Positions 43,147 through 53,960 are shown, counted from the stretch's first letter. The stretch: 64,000 nt of DNA from Bacteroides fragilis NCTC 9343 (GCF_000025985.1 NC_003228.3:3472001-3536000); one strand, 5' to 3'. Notes: a model not told the origin generated them from the letters alone. Program-made: numbers and translations.

Positions 43147-43683
43147 ATGAAAAGACATCTTATTTTAGTATTTGCTTTATTGGCATCCAGTGTTGCCTTA
43201 AATGCAGTCAATTCATTGCCGGACGATGATAAATCCGACAATAAGAACAAAACAGAACTCAATTCTGTCGTCAAAAAGACATGGGAGTTCTACTCCACCA
43301 TCAAACAACCTTCTGCCGATGCACTGGCTAATGCGGGTAACTACAAATTCGGGCAAGAAGCCGGTTATCTCTATAACCAATTCATGAAGATCTATGTAGT
43401 CAGGGAAGAAGTGGTTCCCGGAGACCCTACCCGCCGTACCGTAATTCGCAAACCCACTATCTACAACGCAGTACGCTCCATCGAGAAACAGCTGAACAAA
43501 GAGCTCAAAAGCAACCAAATGACCAGAGAGCAAGTAGCTGCAGAGTTCACAAATGTACTGAAAGTAGCGATTTCTGCCTATGATTCCGAAAGCGAATCAT
43601 TTGAAGACGCTTTACAGATAAATCGCAAAAATGCAACCGACCTTCTCTCCGTATTTCAAAATGTAAAACTGACAGAAATCTAA
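43147..43683 (+). CDS. Small exported protein of unknown function
   Basis: 178 residues with a cleavable signal peptide (HLILVFALLASSVALNA). The mature protein is acidic-basic mixed, mostly helical by pattern (KQLNKELKSNQMTREQVAAEF, FTNVLKVAISAYDSESESFED), without cysteine. No domain is recognised. It lies upstream of a SusC/SusD pair in the same direction, 105 nt before SusC, and both intervening gaps hold strong hairpins. It may belong to the uptake locus or be an independent gene; nothing in the sequence decides. Confidence 0.8.
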   Translation: MKRHLILVFALLASSVALNAVNSLPDDDKSDNKNKTELNSVVKKTWEFYSTIKQPSADALANAGNYKFGQEAGYLYNQFMKIYVVREEVVPGDPTRRTVIRKPTIYNAVRSIEKQLNKELKSNQMTREQVAAEFTNVLKVAISAYDSESESFEDALQINRKNATDLLSVFQNVKLTEI

Positions 43684-43717
43684 AATTCTTTTTTTCAATA
43701 GGTAAATTAATATTAAT

Positions 43718-43760
43718 GGCAAGTCTTGGGCAAAAGAAAACTTTTGCCCCCGCACTCGCC
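43718..43760 (+). repeat. Long hairpin in the SusC leader region
   Basis: An inner stem GGGCAAAAG-AAAA-CTTTTGCCC (43728-43749) is extended by GGCAAGT (43718-43724) with ACTCGCC (43754-43760) with one mismatch. No T-run follows, so it is not a normal terminator. It lies 28 nt before the SusC start and could act on translation or be a regulatory RNA element. Confidence 0.6.
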
Positions 43761-43788
43761 ATGACTAAACACTCAATGATTAGTACTT

Positions 43789-46700
43789 ATGAACAGTAAA
43801 TTTCTCCTGCTACTCTGTAGTATGTTATTGTGCACATCACTTGCATTCGCACAATCAGTCAAAGTAACAGGTACAGTCACAGACAAAATGGGGGCAGTAA
43901 TTGGTGCCACTATCATGGTGAAAAACTCATCAAACGGAACTGTCACCGATATAGATGGTCGTTACAGCATCGAAGTTCCTAAAAACGCAACACTACTATT
44001 CTCTTTCGTAGGTTACAGCACAGTAGAGAAAGAGGTAGGTAACAACACTGTAATCAATGTTGAACTGTCCGATGACATTCAGGCCATCGACGAGGTAGTG
44101 GTCACTGCAATCGGTATCAAGCAGCAAAAGAAGAAGATCGGTTACACAACCCAACAAATCAACAGTGAGGTATTGAATGCCACTCCCAGTCTGAATGTGG
44201 GCTCGGCCCTTTCCGGACAAGTAGCCGGTCTGTTGGTAGCCAACCCTACCGGTATTTTCCAGGCACCGAGTTTCAAACTGCGCGGCAACGCACCATTGGT
44301 TGTACTGGACGGAGTTCCGGTAGAAACCGACTTTTTCGACATCTCAAGTGAGAATATTGAAAGTGTCAATGTACTAAAAGGTACGGCAGCCTCAGCTTTA
44401 TACGGTTCACGCGGGAAAAACGGAGCAATTCTGATCACCAGTAAAACGGCCAAAAAAGAAGGCTTGGAAATCAACTTCTCTACCAACAACATGATCACAG
44501 CCGGCTTTGCAGTGCTTCCCGAGACACAACATCAATACGGTAGCGGTTCAAATGGTAAATATGAATTCTGGGACGGTGCAGATGGCGGCATTTCGGACGG
44601 TGACATGACTTGGGGACCCAAATTAAATGTAGGAACCAAAGTAGCTCAGTGGAACAGCCCGATCAGGGATAAAGTGACTGGAAAAGAGATTCCCTGGTGG
44701 GGAGATGTAAAAGGTACTCAGTATGATGACAAATCGCGCTATGAACGTATACCTATCGACTGGGTATCCCATGACAACCTGAAAGACTTTCTGCAAACCG
44801 GACTAGTAACCAACAATAATATCTCAATAGCTTATAAAGGAGAAAAAGCACGCTACTTCGTCACCGGACAATATGCTTACCAAAAGGGACAGGTGCCTTC
44901 TACTGAAATGCACAGTGGAGGTATCAACTTCAACTCTACCTTTGATCTGGCTAAAAACTTGCAGCTGGATGCCAATCTGGCCTACAACAAAATAGTTGCC
45001 CCGAGTTATCCGCGCTACGGATACGGACCTAAAAACCACATGTACACCATCGTTGTATGGATGGGAGACGATGTGAACGGTAAAGAACTCCAAAAACACA
45101 AATACGTTCCCGGACAGGAAGGGTATCGGCAGGCAAGTTACAATTATGCATGGTATAATAATCCTTACTTTGCAGCCGAAGAGCTCCAGCAATCCGAAAG
45201 TCGGGATGTGGTGAACGGGCAAGTCCGCCTGAATTATCAAATCCTCCCCAATCTGAACATACAGGGACGTGCCGCCTTACGCCAGAAAACAATTCTTCAG
45301 GAAATGAAAGTACCCAAAACTTACATGAACTACGGTGACTCCCGGGAAGGTGACTACAAAGTATGGAATGACCGTCAAACTAATGTAGACGCTGATGTAC
45401 TGGCTACCTACACTCAAGATCTGACTCCGGATATCCTCTTCACCCTGAATGCCGGAACTTCGGTATTCTACCGTAATTACCGTCAGGAATATCAGTCTAC
45501 CGACGGTTTGATTGTTCCATTCGTATACAGTATCAAAAACACACAAGGTCCTTCCATTACCGATGCCAACCGAAATGAAAAATCAATCCGTAGTATTTAT
45601 GGATCAATCAACCTTGATCTTTACAAATATGCCTATCTGACGTTGACAGGACGTAATGACTGGTCATCTACTCTGGCAAAAGGCAGTAACTCTTACTTCT
45701 ATCCTTCTGTCGCACTGAGTACTATGGTATCCGAATACATCAAATTGCCAACATTTATGGACTATCTCAAAATGTATGGTTCATGGGCGGTTGTCTCTAC
45801 CGACCTGTCTCCCTACCAGATCATGTCCACTTATACAAAAGATTCCAATTACGGTTCAAATCCATCTATTTCCTACCCTTCTTCTCTGGTCAACTACTAC
45901 ATTAAACCTCAGAAAACGACATCCTGGGAAGCCGGATTGTCAACTGCATTCTTCCGTAACCGGTTATCTTTCGACCTGACTTATTATCATACGATCGATG
46001 AAAACCAGATTATCGACCTGAATATTTCGAATGCATCAGGTTTCACCAGCCGTAAAGTGAACGGTAACCAATATACCACCAACGGATGGGAAATCATGGC
46101 CAATGTACAGGCTATCAAAAATAAAGATTTTCAATGGGATTTCTCCTTGAACTGGAGTAAGAGTGTAAAAAAATTGACGGAAATATATGGCGGACAGAAA
46201 AAGTTCGGTGACCTGAAAGTGGGCGACCGTGCCGATGCATTTTACGGTTCACAATGGCAGAAAAGTGCTGATGGAGAATTGATTCTGGATGAAAACGGTA
46301 TGCCTACTAAAGACGCATATAAACAATATCTGGGACATCTGGATCCGAACTTCCGAATGGGTATGCAAAATACTTTCCGCTACAAAGACTTCACACTGTC
46401 TGTCGATCTGGACGGCGCTTATAAAGGAGTAATCTATTCTGTATTGAGCGAAAAGTTATGGTGGGGAGGAAAGCATCCGGAATCAGTGGAGTACAGGGAT
46501 GCACAATATGCCGTCGGACACCCGATATATGTACCCAATGGGGTAGTCGTAACCGGAGGAGAGCTGAAACGTGACATCGACGGTAATGTAATCTCTGACA
46601 CACGCACCTACAAACGTAACACGACAGCGGTCGATTGGCAACAATGGTGCCAGAACTATCCTTATCAAGCTTATGTATCTTCGAAAGAAAATGCCAAATT

Positions 46701-46944
46701 TGCCAATGTATTCGACCGTAGCTACATTAAGCTCCGCCGAGTGGCACTGACTTACAACTTCACCAAACTACTTTCGAAACAAAGCCCCGTGAAAGGACTT
46801 ACAGCTACAGTGTTTGGCAACAACCTAGCTGTCTGGAAAAAAGTCCCCTTTGTCGATCCGGACTACACCGGAGACAGCAACGACGGAGGTGCCAACGATC
46901 CAACCGCACGCTATATCGGCATGGGCGTCAACATAAAATTCTAA
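43789..46944 (+). CDS. SusC/RagA-family TonB-dependent outer-membrane receptor
   Basis: 1051 residues. A signal peptide (LLLCSMLLCTSLAFA) is followed by a carboxypeptidase-D-like extension (VTGTVTDKMGAVIGATIMVK, SFVGYSTVEKEV; about 25-105). Then come the TonB box region and plug (IDEVVVTAIGIKQQKKKIGY; LRGNAPLVVLDGVPV; NVLKGTAASALYGSRGKNGA) and the 22-strand barrel with final residues MGVNIKF. It pairs with the SusD-like lipoprotein 30 nt downstream to import a ligand across the outer membrane. No anti-sigma-interaction (STN) domain is present and no ECF sigma or hybrid two-component gene is nearby. The co-transcribed phosphoesterase hints at a phosphate-bearing ligand. Confidence 0.94.
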   Translation: MNSKFLLLLCSMLLCTSLAFAQSVKVTGTVTDKMGAVIGATIMVKNSSNGTVTDIDGRYSIEVPKNATLLFSFVGYSTVEKEVGNNTVINVELSDDIQAIDEVVVTAIGIKQQKKKIGYTTQQINSEVLNATPSLNVGSALSGQVAGLLVANPTGIFQAPSFKLRGNAPLVVLDGVPVETDFFDISSENIESVNVLKGTAASALYGSRGKNGAILITSKTAKKEGLEINFSTNNMITAGFAVLPETQHQYGSGSNGKYEFWDGADGGISDGDMTWGPKLNVGTKVAQWNSPIRDKVTGKEIPWWGDVKGTQYDDKSRYERIPIDWVSHDNLKDFLQTGLVTNNNISIAYKGEKARYFVTGQYAYQKGQVPSTEMHSGGINFNSTFDLAKNLQLDANLAYNKIVAPSYPRYGYGPKNHMYTIVVWMGDDVNGKELQKHKYVPGQEGYRQASYNYAWYNNPYFAAEELQQSESRDVVNGQVRLNYQILPNLNIQGRAALRQKTILQEMKVPKTYMNYGDSREGDYKVWNDRQTNVDADVLATYTQDLTPDILFTLNAGTSVFYRNYRQEYQSTDGLIVPFVYSIKNTQGPSITDANRNEKSIRSIYGSINLDLYKYAYLTLTGRNDWSSTLAKGSNSYFYPSVALSTMVSEYIKLPTFMDYLKMYGSWAVVSTDLSPYQIMSTYTKDSNYGSNPSISYPSSLVNYYIKPQKTTSWEAGLSTAFFRNRLSFDLTYYHTIDENQIIDLNISNASGFTSRKVNGNQYTTNGWEIMANVQAIKNKDFQWDFSLNWSKSVKKLTEIYGGQKKFGDLKVGDRADAFYGSQWQKSADGELILDENGMPTKDAYKQYLGHLDPNFRMGMQNTFRYKDFTLSVDLDGAYKGVIYSVLSEKLWWGGKHPESVEYRDAQYAVGHPIYVPNGVVVTGGELKRDIDGNVISDTRTYKRNTTAVDWQQWCQNYPYQAYVSSKENAKFANVFDRSYIKLRRVALTYNFTKLLSKQSPVKGLTATVFGNNLAVWKKVPFVDPDYTGDSNDGGANDPTARYIGMGVNIKF

Positions 46945-46974
46945 ACGAATAAGAAACTAATAAGAAATTATAAA

Positions 46975-48447
46975 ATGAAAAAGATAATATTACTCATCGT
47001 ATCTGTGTGGATGTGCGTTTCCTGTGGAAATCTGGAAGAGATGAACATTGATCCGGACAATGCCACCCAGACCCACCCCAAACTCCTGCTTACCCAAATC
47101 TGCATGAATGCTTTTAAAAGAGGGACTGACGGAATGTATGCTACCAAAAAAGTAATTCAAGCCGACGGAGAGAGTGCAGATCAATATTACAAATGGACCC
47201 GCGGAAGTTTTGGCTACTATGACAATCTCCGCAATGTACAAAAGATGGGTGAAGAGGCAGAACGTGTAAATGCTCCGGTGTATACGGCACTCACTAAGTT
47301 CTTCCGCGCCTACTACTTCTATGAACTGACTCTCCGTTTCGGAGACATCCCCTACAGTCAGGCCTTGAAAGGAGAAAAAGAAGAAATATACACTCCCGAA
47401 TATGATGCACAAGAGGATGTTTTTGCAGGAATCCTCCAAGAATTGAGAGAAGCAGACGAAATACTGGCAAATGACGCATCTGTCATTGACGGAGACATCA
47501 TCTATAACGGAAATAGCACCCAGTGGAGGAAACTGATCAACTCTTTTCGTCTGAAAGTGCTGATGACCCTCTCCAATCATACAACAGTCGGGAATATAAA
47601 TATCGCTTCTGAGTTTAAAAACATTGCGACAAACAGCCCGTTGATGAATAGCCTGGCAGACAATGGACAGTTGGTTTACCTGGATCAGCAGGGCAACCGA
47701 TATCCTCAATTCAATGCCCAATGGTCCGGCTATTATATGGATGATACATTTATCCAACGTATGCGCGAACGTCGGGACCCACGCCTGTTCATCTTCAGCG
47801 CACAGACCAACAAAGGAAAGACTGAAGGAAAACCTATCGACGACTTCAGCTCTTACGAAGGAGGAGACCCTGCCGCCCCTTATAGCGATGCTATTATCAA
47901 AGTTAGTGAGGGTACCATATCGCCCATCAACGACCGTTTCCGTACAGATCCGATTGTAGAGCCCACCATGCTGATGGGATATGCCGAACTACAACAAATT
48001 CTTGCTGAAGCTGTTGTACGGGGATGGATCAGTGGCAATGCACAAACGTATTACGAGAAAGGTATCCGCGCCTCATTCTCTTTCTACGAAACCCATGCAA
48101 AAGATTATGCCGGCTATCTGAACGAGAACGCAGTGGCCCAATATCTGAAAGAACCATTGGTTGACTTCACCCAAGCATCGGGTACTGAAGAGCAGATAGA
48201 ACGCATTATCATGCAGAAATACCTGGTTACATTCTACCAAGGCAACTGGGATTCCTTTTACGAACAACTACGTACCGGCTACCCGGACTTCCGTCGCCCA
48301 GCCGGAACAGAAATCCCCAAACGCTGGATGTATCCGCAAGGAGAATATGATAACAACGGTACTAACGTAGAAACGGCTATTACACGCCAATTCGGTGCAG
48401 GAAATGACAAAATAAACCAAGCTACCTGGTGGCAAAAAAAATCATAG
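46975..48447 (+). CDS. SusD/RagB-family outer-membrane binding lipoprotein
   Basis: 490 residues with a lipoprotein signal (IVSVWMCVSCGNLEEM; Cys17) followed by acidic residues fitting surface export. The N-terminal TPR-rich scaffold appears as TALTKFFRAYYFYELTLRFGDIPYSQALKG, the standard SusD signature, and the C-terminus has the typical ending of a substrate-lid protein. The acidic and aromatic composition does not point to one sugar type. It forms the lid of the SusC channel encoded just upstream. The phosphoesterase gene follows after 32 nt. Confidence 0.93.
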   Translation: MKKIILLIVSVWMCVSCGNLEEMNIDPDNATQTHPKLLLTQICMNAFKRGTDGMYATKKVIQADGESADQYYKWTRGSFGYYDNLRNVQKMGEEAERVNAPVYTALTKFFRAYYFYELTLRFGDIPYSQALKGEKEEIYTPEYDAQEDVFAGILQELREADEILANDASVIDGDIIYNGNSTQWRKLINSFRLKVLMTLSNHTTVGNINIASEFKNIATNSPLMNSLADNGQLVYLDQQGNRYPQFNAQWSGYYMDDTFIQRMRERRDPRLFIFSAQTNKGKTEGKPIDDFSSYEGGDPAAPYSDAIIKVSEGTISPINDRFRTDPIVEPTMLMGYAELQQILAEAVVRGWISGNAQTYYEKGIRASFSFYETHAKDYAGYLNENAVAQYLKEPLVDFTQASGTEEQIERIIMQKYLVTFYQGNWDSFYEQLRTGYPDFRRPAGTEIPKRWMYPQGEYDNNGTNVETAITRQFGAGNDKINQATWWQKKS

Positions 48448-48479
48448 AATAAAATATATACTCTTAACCCATATTTATA

Positions 48480-49484
48480 ATGAAAAAGATTATTTTAAGC
48501 AGCGTATTATTGCTATCCGGCTTCTTTATCCAAGCGCAACAAGCTCCCGATAAAATCAGCTTTAATTCCAATGGTGAATTTAAGATAGCACAATTTACCG
48601 ATATGCACTTGGGACATGATCAGGAGAAAGACCGAATAGTGGGAGATATGATCAAAGAAGTACTTGATTCTGAAAAGCCTGACCTCGTGATATTTACAGG
48701 AGACAATACTACTATGAATGAAGTCCGGCAAGCTTGGGAAGCCATATCTGCCGAACTGTCGGCCCGCCGGATCCCCTGGACAGCCGTATTGGGAAATCAT
48801 GATGACGAATATGCCGTAAAGCGTGATGAAATCATTCGTATCATCCGGGAACAACCGTATTGTATGATGAAACAAGTGGCAGAAGGAATAAAAGGAGAAG
48901 GTAACCATATTCTCCCTATTTACAGTTCGAAAGACGGAAATAAAACAGCCGCATTGCTTTATTGCCTGGACACAAATGCTTATTCGAAGATAAAAACAGT
49001 AAAAGGATATGACTGGATCGGACGATCTCAAATAGACTGGTACTCCCGCGAAAGCCGGAAGTACACAGAACGGAATGAGGGACAACCATTACCTGCATTG
49101 ACCTTCCTCCATATTCCGCTACCGGAGTACACCCAAGCATGGGAATCGTTCGAAACCAAACGTTACGGAGACCGTAACGAAAAAGAATGCAGTCCCAATA
49201 TAAACAGCGGTATGTTTGCCAATATGCTGGAATGCGGTGATGTTATGGGTGTTTTTGCCGGACACGACCACGTAAACGATTACATCGCTACTCTCTATAA
49301 CATCGCTTTAGGATATGGACGAGCTTCGGGCGGAAAAAATACTTACGGAGATAAAACACCAGGCAGTCGTATCATCGTATTGAAAGAAGGTAAACGTGAA
49401 TTCGATACTTGGCTTCGGGAAAAAGGAAATATGGCAAAACTGAATGTATGTACATATCCCGGCTCTTTTGTAAAAGAGAAATAG
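48480..49484 (+). CDS. Exported calcineurin-like metallophosphoesterase
   Basis: 334 residues. A signal peptide (IILSSVLLLSGFFIQAQ) precedes a complete metallophosphoesterase core: FTDMHLGHDQEK (D-x-H), VIFTGDN (GD), LGNHDDEYA (GNHD), LTFLHIPLPEY (H) and FAGHDHVNDYIA (GHDH). It resembles the purple-acid-phosphatase-like and phosphodiesterase proteins of Bacteroidetes. It is the last gene of the SusC/SusD operon, so the predicted role is to release phosphate or break a phosphodiester in the ligand taken up. The ligand could be a phospholipid head group, nucleotide or sugar phosphate; not determined. A strong inverted repeat follows at 49549. Confidence 0.87.
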   Translation: MKKIILSSVLLLSGFFIQAQQAPDKISFNSNGEFKIAQFTDMHLGHDQEKDRIVGDMIKEVLDSEKPDLVIFTGDNTTMNEVRQAWEAISAELSARRIPWTAVLGNHDDEYAVKRDEIIRIIREQPYCMMKQVAEGIKGEGNHILPIYSSKDGNKTAALLYCLDTNAYSKIKTVKGYDWIGRSQIDWYSRESRKYTERNEGQPLPALTFLHIPLPEYTQAWESFETKRYGDRNEKECSPNINSGMFANMLECGDVMGVFAGHDHVNDYIATLYNIALGYGRASGGKNTYGDKTPGSRIIVLKEGKREFDTWLREKGNMAKLNVCTYPGSFVKEK

Positions 49485-49548
49485 AAATCACTTTTATGAG
49501 TATTCAAAAAGAAACGGCTATAAAAACTTTTTAGGTGATTTACAGATT

Positions 49549-49596
49549 ATCCCTCCAACCTATAATAAACACTTATCGAATTATAGTTGGAGGGAT
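49549..49596. terminator. Bidirectional terminator between SusCD operon and his operon
   Basis: ATCCCTCCAACCTATAAT (49549-49566) pairs with ATTATAGTTGGAGGGAT (49580-49596) with one bulged C, a 17-bp stem. It sits between two convergent operons and can serve both. Confidence 0.8.
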
Positions 49597-49622
49597 AAAT
49601 CTATTTGGTAAAAAGTGAATCG

Positions 49623-50747
49623 TTACAAAACTCCTTTACTGGACGGCAATTCGAAATGATAGATATCCCTCTTCAACGCCATCTTCAACGCACGGGCCAG
49701 CGCTTTGAATATTCCCTCTATCTTGTGATGCTCATTCTGCCCCTCAGCCTTAATATTGAGGTTCATCTTGGCTGCATCACTCAGAGACTTAAAAAAGTGT
49801 AAAAACATCTCGGTAGGCATTTCTCCTATCTTTTCACGCTTAAACTCGGCATCCCATACCAACCACGGACGTCCTCCGAAATCCAGGCATACCCTGCAAA
49901 GGCAATCATCCATGGGCAAAGCATAACCGTAACGTTCAATTCCTCTTTTACTACCCAGCGCCTGATAGATACACTCACCCAATGCGATAGCCGTATCTTC
50001 GATGGTATGATGTTCGTCTACCTCGAGGTCCCCCTTCACCCGGATCGTTAAATCCATACCGGAATGTTTACCAATCTGCTCAAGCATATGGTCAAAGAAA
50101 CCTAACCCGGTAGAAATGTCACAAGTACCCTTACCATCCAGATTGAGAGCTACTAGGATATCGGTTTCTTTCGTTGTCCTGCGTATTTCTGCTCTCCGCT
50201 CTCCTGCAAAAAGGAACTCAGCCACCCGATCCCAATCAGTAGTGGCAAGAGCACAATAAGTTTCCAGTCCCTTTTCTTTCAGCAAATCAATGGATTCCTG
50301 AAGGTAAATGGCACGGCAACCTATATTTTTGGCCAATTCTACATCTGTCGGACGATCTCCAATGACAAAGCTGCCCTCCAGATCATATTCCGGATTGGAA
50401 ATATACTTAGTCAACATTCCTGTACGCGGCTTCCTCGTAGAAGCACAATCTTCGGGCATACTACGATCTATCAGGATATCATCGAACGTAATACCTTCTC
50501 CGGCCAGAGTTTTCAACATCAGATTGTGCGCCGGCCAAAAAGTTTCTTCCGGGAAAGAAGAGGTGCCCAAACCATCCTGATTGGTCACCATGACAAACTC
50601 AAAATCAAGTTTACTGCGAATAAAGCCCAAATTGCGGAAAACTTTAGGATAGAATTCAAGCTTCTCCAGTGAATCGAGCTGATAGTCGACAGGCGGCTCA
50701 ATGACAAGCGTGCCATCACGGTCAATAAAAAGTACTTTCTTTTTCAT
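49623..50747 (-). CDS. hisB: HisB: histidinol-phosphatase / imidazoleglycerol-phosphate dehydratase
   Basis: 374 residues, a fusion of two enzymes of histidine synthesis (steps 7 and 9). The N-terminal HAD phosphatase (1-165) has [13 protein letters not shown] (DxD) and [13 protein letters not shown], with a zinc-type loop [13 protein letters not shown]. The C-terminal dehydratase (about 180-374) has [17 protein letters not shown] and [17 protein letters not shown], the two metal-binding His clusters. The bifunctional form is known from enterobacteria and Bacteroidetes. It is the fourth structural gene of the hisGDCB operon, 5 nt after hisC. Confidence 0.95.
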   Translation of the reverse strand: MKKKVLFIDRDGTLVIEPPVDYQLDSLEKLEFYPKVFRNLGFIRSKLDFEFVMVTNQDGLGTSSFPEETFWPAHNLMLKTLAGEGITFDDILIDRSMPEDCASTRKPRTGMLTKYISNPEYDLEGSFVIGDRPTDVELAKNIGCRAIYLQESIDLLKEKGLETYCALATTDWDRVAEFLFAGERRAEIRRTTKETDILVALNLDGKGTCDISTGLGFFDHMLEQIGKHSGMDLTIRVKGDLEVDEHHTIEDTAIALGECIYQALGSKRGIERYGYALPMDDCLCRVCLDFGGRPWLVWDAEFKREKIGEMPTEMFLHFFKSLSDAAKMNLNIKAEGQNEHHKIEGIFKALARALKMALKRDIYHFELPSSKGVL

Positions 50748-50752
50748 TTTTC

Positions 50753-51790
50753 CTATTGATATTTTTTCAGTGCTCCAATCAGTTTGGCATTCTCAGCCCG
50801 TGTACCTACAGTCACACGAAGGCAGTTGCCACACAATGATATGGAATTTCGATTACGTACAATAATACCCTCTCCCACCAGATAATTATAAATTTTCACA
50901 GCATCGGTCACACGTGCCAGAAAGAAGTTGGCATTCGATGGAAATACCTGTAATACCCAAGGCAACTCTACGAAAGCTTCTTCCAGATACCCCCTCTCCT
51001 CCTTCAATGTTTTTACCCAGCGTTCTATCTCGTAGTATTTGTGGAGCATTTCTATAGCTTGTTGCTGAGTCAGCTGATTCACATTATACGGATACTTGAT
51101 TTTATTCAAAACACCGATAATCCCCTCGGAGGCAAAAGCCATCCCCAAACGAATAGCTGCACAACCAAACGCTTTTGAGAAAGTCTGTAAGATAATCAGA
51201 TTCGGATACTTACCCAACTCTGACAAAAATGAGGGTTCATCGGAAAAATCATTATAAGCCTCGTCCAGAATGACCAATCCTTCGAAATCATTGATCACCT
51301 TTATTATCTCAGACCGAAGCAGATCATTTCCCGTCGGATTATTGGGTGAACAAAGGAAAATCATCTTAGTCCGTTCATCCGCAACTGCCAACAACTCATC
51401 GGCAGAAAACTGAAAATCATCGTGAAGCAGCACTTTGCGGTATTCCACATCATTGACATCGGCACAAACCTGATACATGCCGTACGTAGGATCGATAGCA
51501 ACCACATTGTCTCTGCCCGGCTCACAGAAAGCACGAAACACCAAATCAATAGCCTCATCACTGCCATTTCCCAGAAAGATATGGGCAGGAGCTACTTTTT
51601 TTATCTTGGACAATTCCAACTTCAGATCCCGTTGCATCGGATCCGGATAGCGATTGTGCGGCAGGTTATACGGGTTTTCGTTAGCATCCAGAAAAACAGA
51701 TGCTGCCGCCCCACTATATTCATCACGGGCCGAAGAATAGGGTTTTAGTCTCCAGATATTCGGACGGGTTAATTCTTGCAATGTTTTCAT
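50753..51790 (-). CDS. hisC: Histidinol-phosphate aminotransferase
   Basis: 345 residues, a PLP-dependent fold-type I aminotransferase that converts imidazole-acetol phosphate and glutamate to histidinol phosphate. The lysine that holds PLP is in [20 protein letters not shown], the Asp in [13 protein letters not shown], and the loop SPNNPTGN and [14 protein letters not shown] are typical of HisC. The start overlaps the stop of hisD by 4 nt (ATGA). All motifs look intact. Confidence 0.95.
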   Translation of the reverse strand: MKTLQELTRPNIWRLKPYSSARDEYSGAAASVFLDANENPYNLPHNRYPDPMQRDLKLELSKIKKVAPAHIFLGNGSDEAIDLVFRAFCEPGRDNVVAIDPTYGMYQVCADVNDVEYRKVLLHDDFQFSADELLAVADERTKMIFLCSPNNPTGNDLLRSEIIKVINDFEGLVILDEAYNDFSDEPSFLSELGKYPNLIILQTFSKAFGCAAIRLGMAFASEGIIGVLNKIKYPYNVNQLTQQQAIEMLHKYYEIERWVKTLKEERGYLEEAFVELPWVLQVFPSNANFFLARVTDAVKIYNYLVGEGIIVRNRNSISLCGNCLRVTVGTRAENAKLIGALKKYQ

Positions 51791-53073
51791 TTTCTTATCT
51801 CCTCCAATCTAACAGTTACCGCATTTTTATGTGCATCCAGGTGTTCATTGGCAGCCATCACCTCGATAGCCGGGCCAATAGCCGACATTCCACTGGGAAG
51901 TATCTCTTGAAAAGTGATCTTACGGATGAAACTGTCCAAGCTCACTCCACTATAGGCTTTGGCATAGCCGTTGGTAGGTAAAGTATGGTTAGTTCCCGAA
52001 GCATAATCACCTGCGCTTTCGGGAGAGAAGGCACCCAAAAATACCGAACCGGCATTTACTATCTGTCCGGCTACTTCCATATAGTCCTTCGTCTCAATAA
52101 TCAGGTGCTCAGGAGCGTAAGCATTGGTAAGTTCCAAAGCTTCCTCCATATCCTTCACCAATATCAACTTACTGCTGGCCAAAGATTTTTCGGCAATATC
52201 GCGACGGGTTAGATAGCCTAATTGGCGTTCGACCTCGTAAACGACTTCCGTTTGTAGCTTCTCAGAAGTCGTAACCAGCATCGCCTGGCTATCCACTCCA
52301 TGTTCCGCCTGAGAAAGAAGATCGGCAGCCACAAACACCGGGTTGGCAGATTCGTCAGCCAGAACCTCTACCTCCGACGGGCCCGCAGGCATATCAATGG
52401 CGACATCCCGCAGGCTGACAAGTTGCTTGGCAGCGGTGACATACTGATTGCCGGGACCAAAGATCTTATAAACTTTAGGAATACTCTCTGTCCCGTAAGC
52501 CATAGCGGCAATGGCCTGTACTCCGCCTGCCTTGAAGATTTTGCTGACTCCAGCCAGACGAGCGGCAAACAGGATAGCAGGATGTACCTTTCCATTCTTA
52601 TCAGGCGGTGTACAAAGTACAATCTCTTTACATCCGGCAATCTTAGCAGGTATAGCCAACATAAGCACAGTGGAGAATAGAGGGGCTGTCCCTCCAGGGA
52701 TATACAATCCGACCTTTTCAATAGCAACAGCTTTTTGCCAGCAAGTAACACCTTCCATCGTGTCCACCTTTTTCCCCTCAAAACGCTGTGCAGAATGAAA
52801 TGTCTCAATATTACGTTTAGCCAGATAAATAGCTGCCTTCAGTTCGATGGGTACCTCCTTTTCAGCTTCTTCTATTTCCGCAGAAGTAACAGCCAATGAG
52901 GTGAGTTCAGCTTTATCAAACACAGCCTCATATTCCATGACCACCCGGTCCCCTCCGGCTCTCACACGGTTAATAATATTGCGTACAGTATCGAAAAGAT
53001 TTTCTGTCTCAAGCACAGGACGCTTCAAGATCTCATTCCATTGCGACCGGTCCGGATATTTAATCAGTTTCAT
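51787..53073 (-). CDS. hisD: Histidinol dehydrogenase
   Basis: 428 residues, zinc-dependent; it oxidises L-histidinol in two NAD-dependent steps to L-histidine, the last reactions of the pathway. Visible marks are the signature [14 protein letters not shown], the [16 protein letters not shown] loop, [12 protein letters not shown] and [12 protein letters not shown] with the metal-binding His and Asp residues. Usual length. It follows hisG after 35 nt and overlaps hisC by 4 nt. Confidence 0.96.
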   Translation of the reverse strand: MKLIKYPDRSQWNEILKRPVLETENLFDTVRNIINRVRAGGDRVVMEYEAVFDKAELTSLAVTSAEIEEAEKEVPIELKAAIYLAKRNIETFHSAQRFEGKKVDTMEGVTCWQKAVAIEKVGLYIPGGTAPLFSTVLMLAIPAKIAGCKEIVLCTPPDKNGKVHPAILFAARLAGVSKIFKAGGVQAIAAMAYGTESIPKVYKIFGPGNQYVTAAKQLVSLRDVAIDMPAGPSEVEVLADESANPVFVAADLLSQAEHGVDSQAMLVTTSEKLQTEVVYEVERQLGYLTRRDIAEKSLASSKLILVKDMEEALELTNAYAPEHLIIETKDYMEVAGQIVNAGSVFLGAFSPESAGDYASGTNHTLPTNGYAKAYSGVSLDSFIRKITFQEILPSGMSAIGPAIEVMAANEHLDAHKNAVTVRLEEIRK

Positions 53074-53108
53074 AATTTTTAATTTAAGAGTTCAACCAAC
53101 AGATTTTC

Positions 53109-53960
53109 CTATATAATCATCTTCTCAATAGGCAACACCAAAATACCTTCCGCTCCCAGCGCTTTCAGCTTACCTATGATCTCCCAAAACCGTTTCTCAT
53201 CGAGCACTGTATGTACAGAGCACCAACCATCTTGTGCCAACGGCATCACAGTAGGACTCTTCATACCCGGTAGCACAGCAATAATATCTTCCAGTTTATC
53301 TTTAGGAGCATTCATCAGTACGTACTTTTTATCTTCAGCAGTTTTCACAGCATCCATGCGGAAAAGCAATTCGTCCAATATCTCTTTTTTCTCCTTACTC
53401 ATATTCTTGTTGCCTATCAGCAAAGCTTCTGATCTCATTACGACCTCCACTTCTTTCAGACGATTGCTGACCAGAGTAGAACCGGAACTGACAATATCGA
53501 AAATAGCATCCGCCAATCCGATGCCGGGAGCAACTTCTACAGAACCGGTAATGACATGCACTTCAGCCTTCACCCCGTTACTTTTCATAAAAGCATCTAA
53601 AATTCCGGGATAGGAAGTAGCTATCTTCTTTCCGTTAAACCAACTCAAACCGGGATATTCAATGTCTTTGGGCATAGCCAAAGACAAACGGCATTTGCTA
53701 AACCCGAGACGCTTAATGATTTCGGCATCTTCCTGCCTCTCTACAAATTCGTTTTCTCCTACTATACCCAGGTCGGCAACTCCTGTAGCTACAGATTGGG
53801 GAATATCATCGTCACGGAGAAAAAGTACCTCAACCGGAAAGTTGGACGATTGTACGAGTAAAGTACGTTTGGTTGTGCTCAGTTTGATGTCTGATTCTTC
53901 AAGAAGGGCCATCGTTTCTTCAAAAAGACGCCCTTTGGCTTGTACTGCGATTCTTAACAT
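53109..53960 (-). CDS. hisG: ATP phosphoribosyltransferase, long form
   Basis: 283 residues, the long form with a C-terminal ACT-like regulatory domain (about 210-283, ending VLPGMKSPTVMPLAQDGW and EGILVLPIEKMII), which lets histidine inhibit the enzyme. It joins ATP and PRPP, the first and committed step of histidine synthesis. The catalytic part has GVADLGIVGENEF and the PRPP loop DIVSSGSTL. It is the first structural gene, 119 nt downstream of the his leader stop, and is controlled both by feedback and by the attenuator at 54014-54034. Confidence 0.95.
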   Translation of the reverse strand: MLRIAVQAKGRLFEETMALLEESDIKLSTTKRTLLVQSSNFPVEVLFLRDDDIPQSVATGVADLGIVGENEFVERQEDAEIIKRLGFSKCRLSLAMPKDIEYPGLSWFNGKKIATSYPGILDAFMKSNGVKAEVHVITGSVEVAPGIGLADAIFDIVSSGSTLVSNRLKEVEVVMRSEALLIGNKNMSKEKKEILDELLFRMDAVKTAEDKKYVLMNAPKDKLEDIIAVLPGMKSPTVMPLAQDGWCSVHTVLDEKRFWEIIGKLKALGAEGILVLPIEKMII

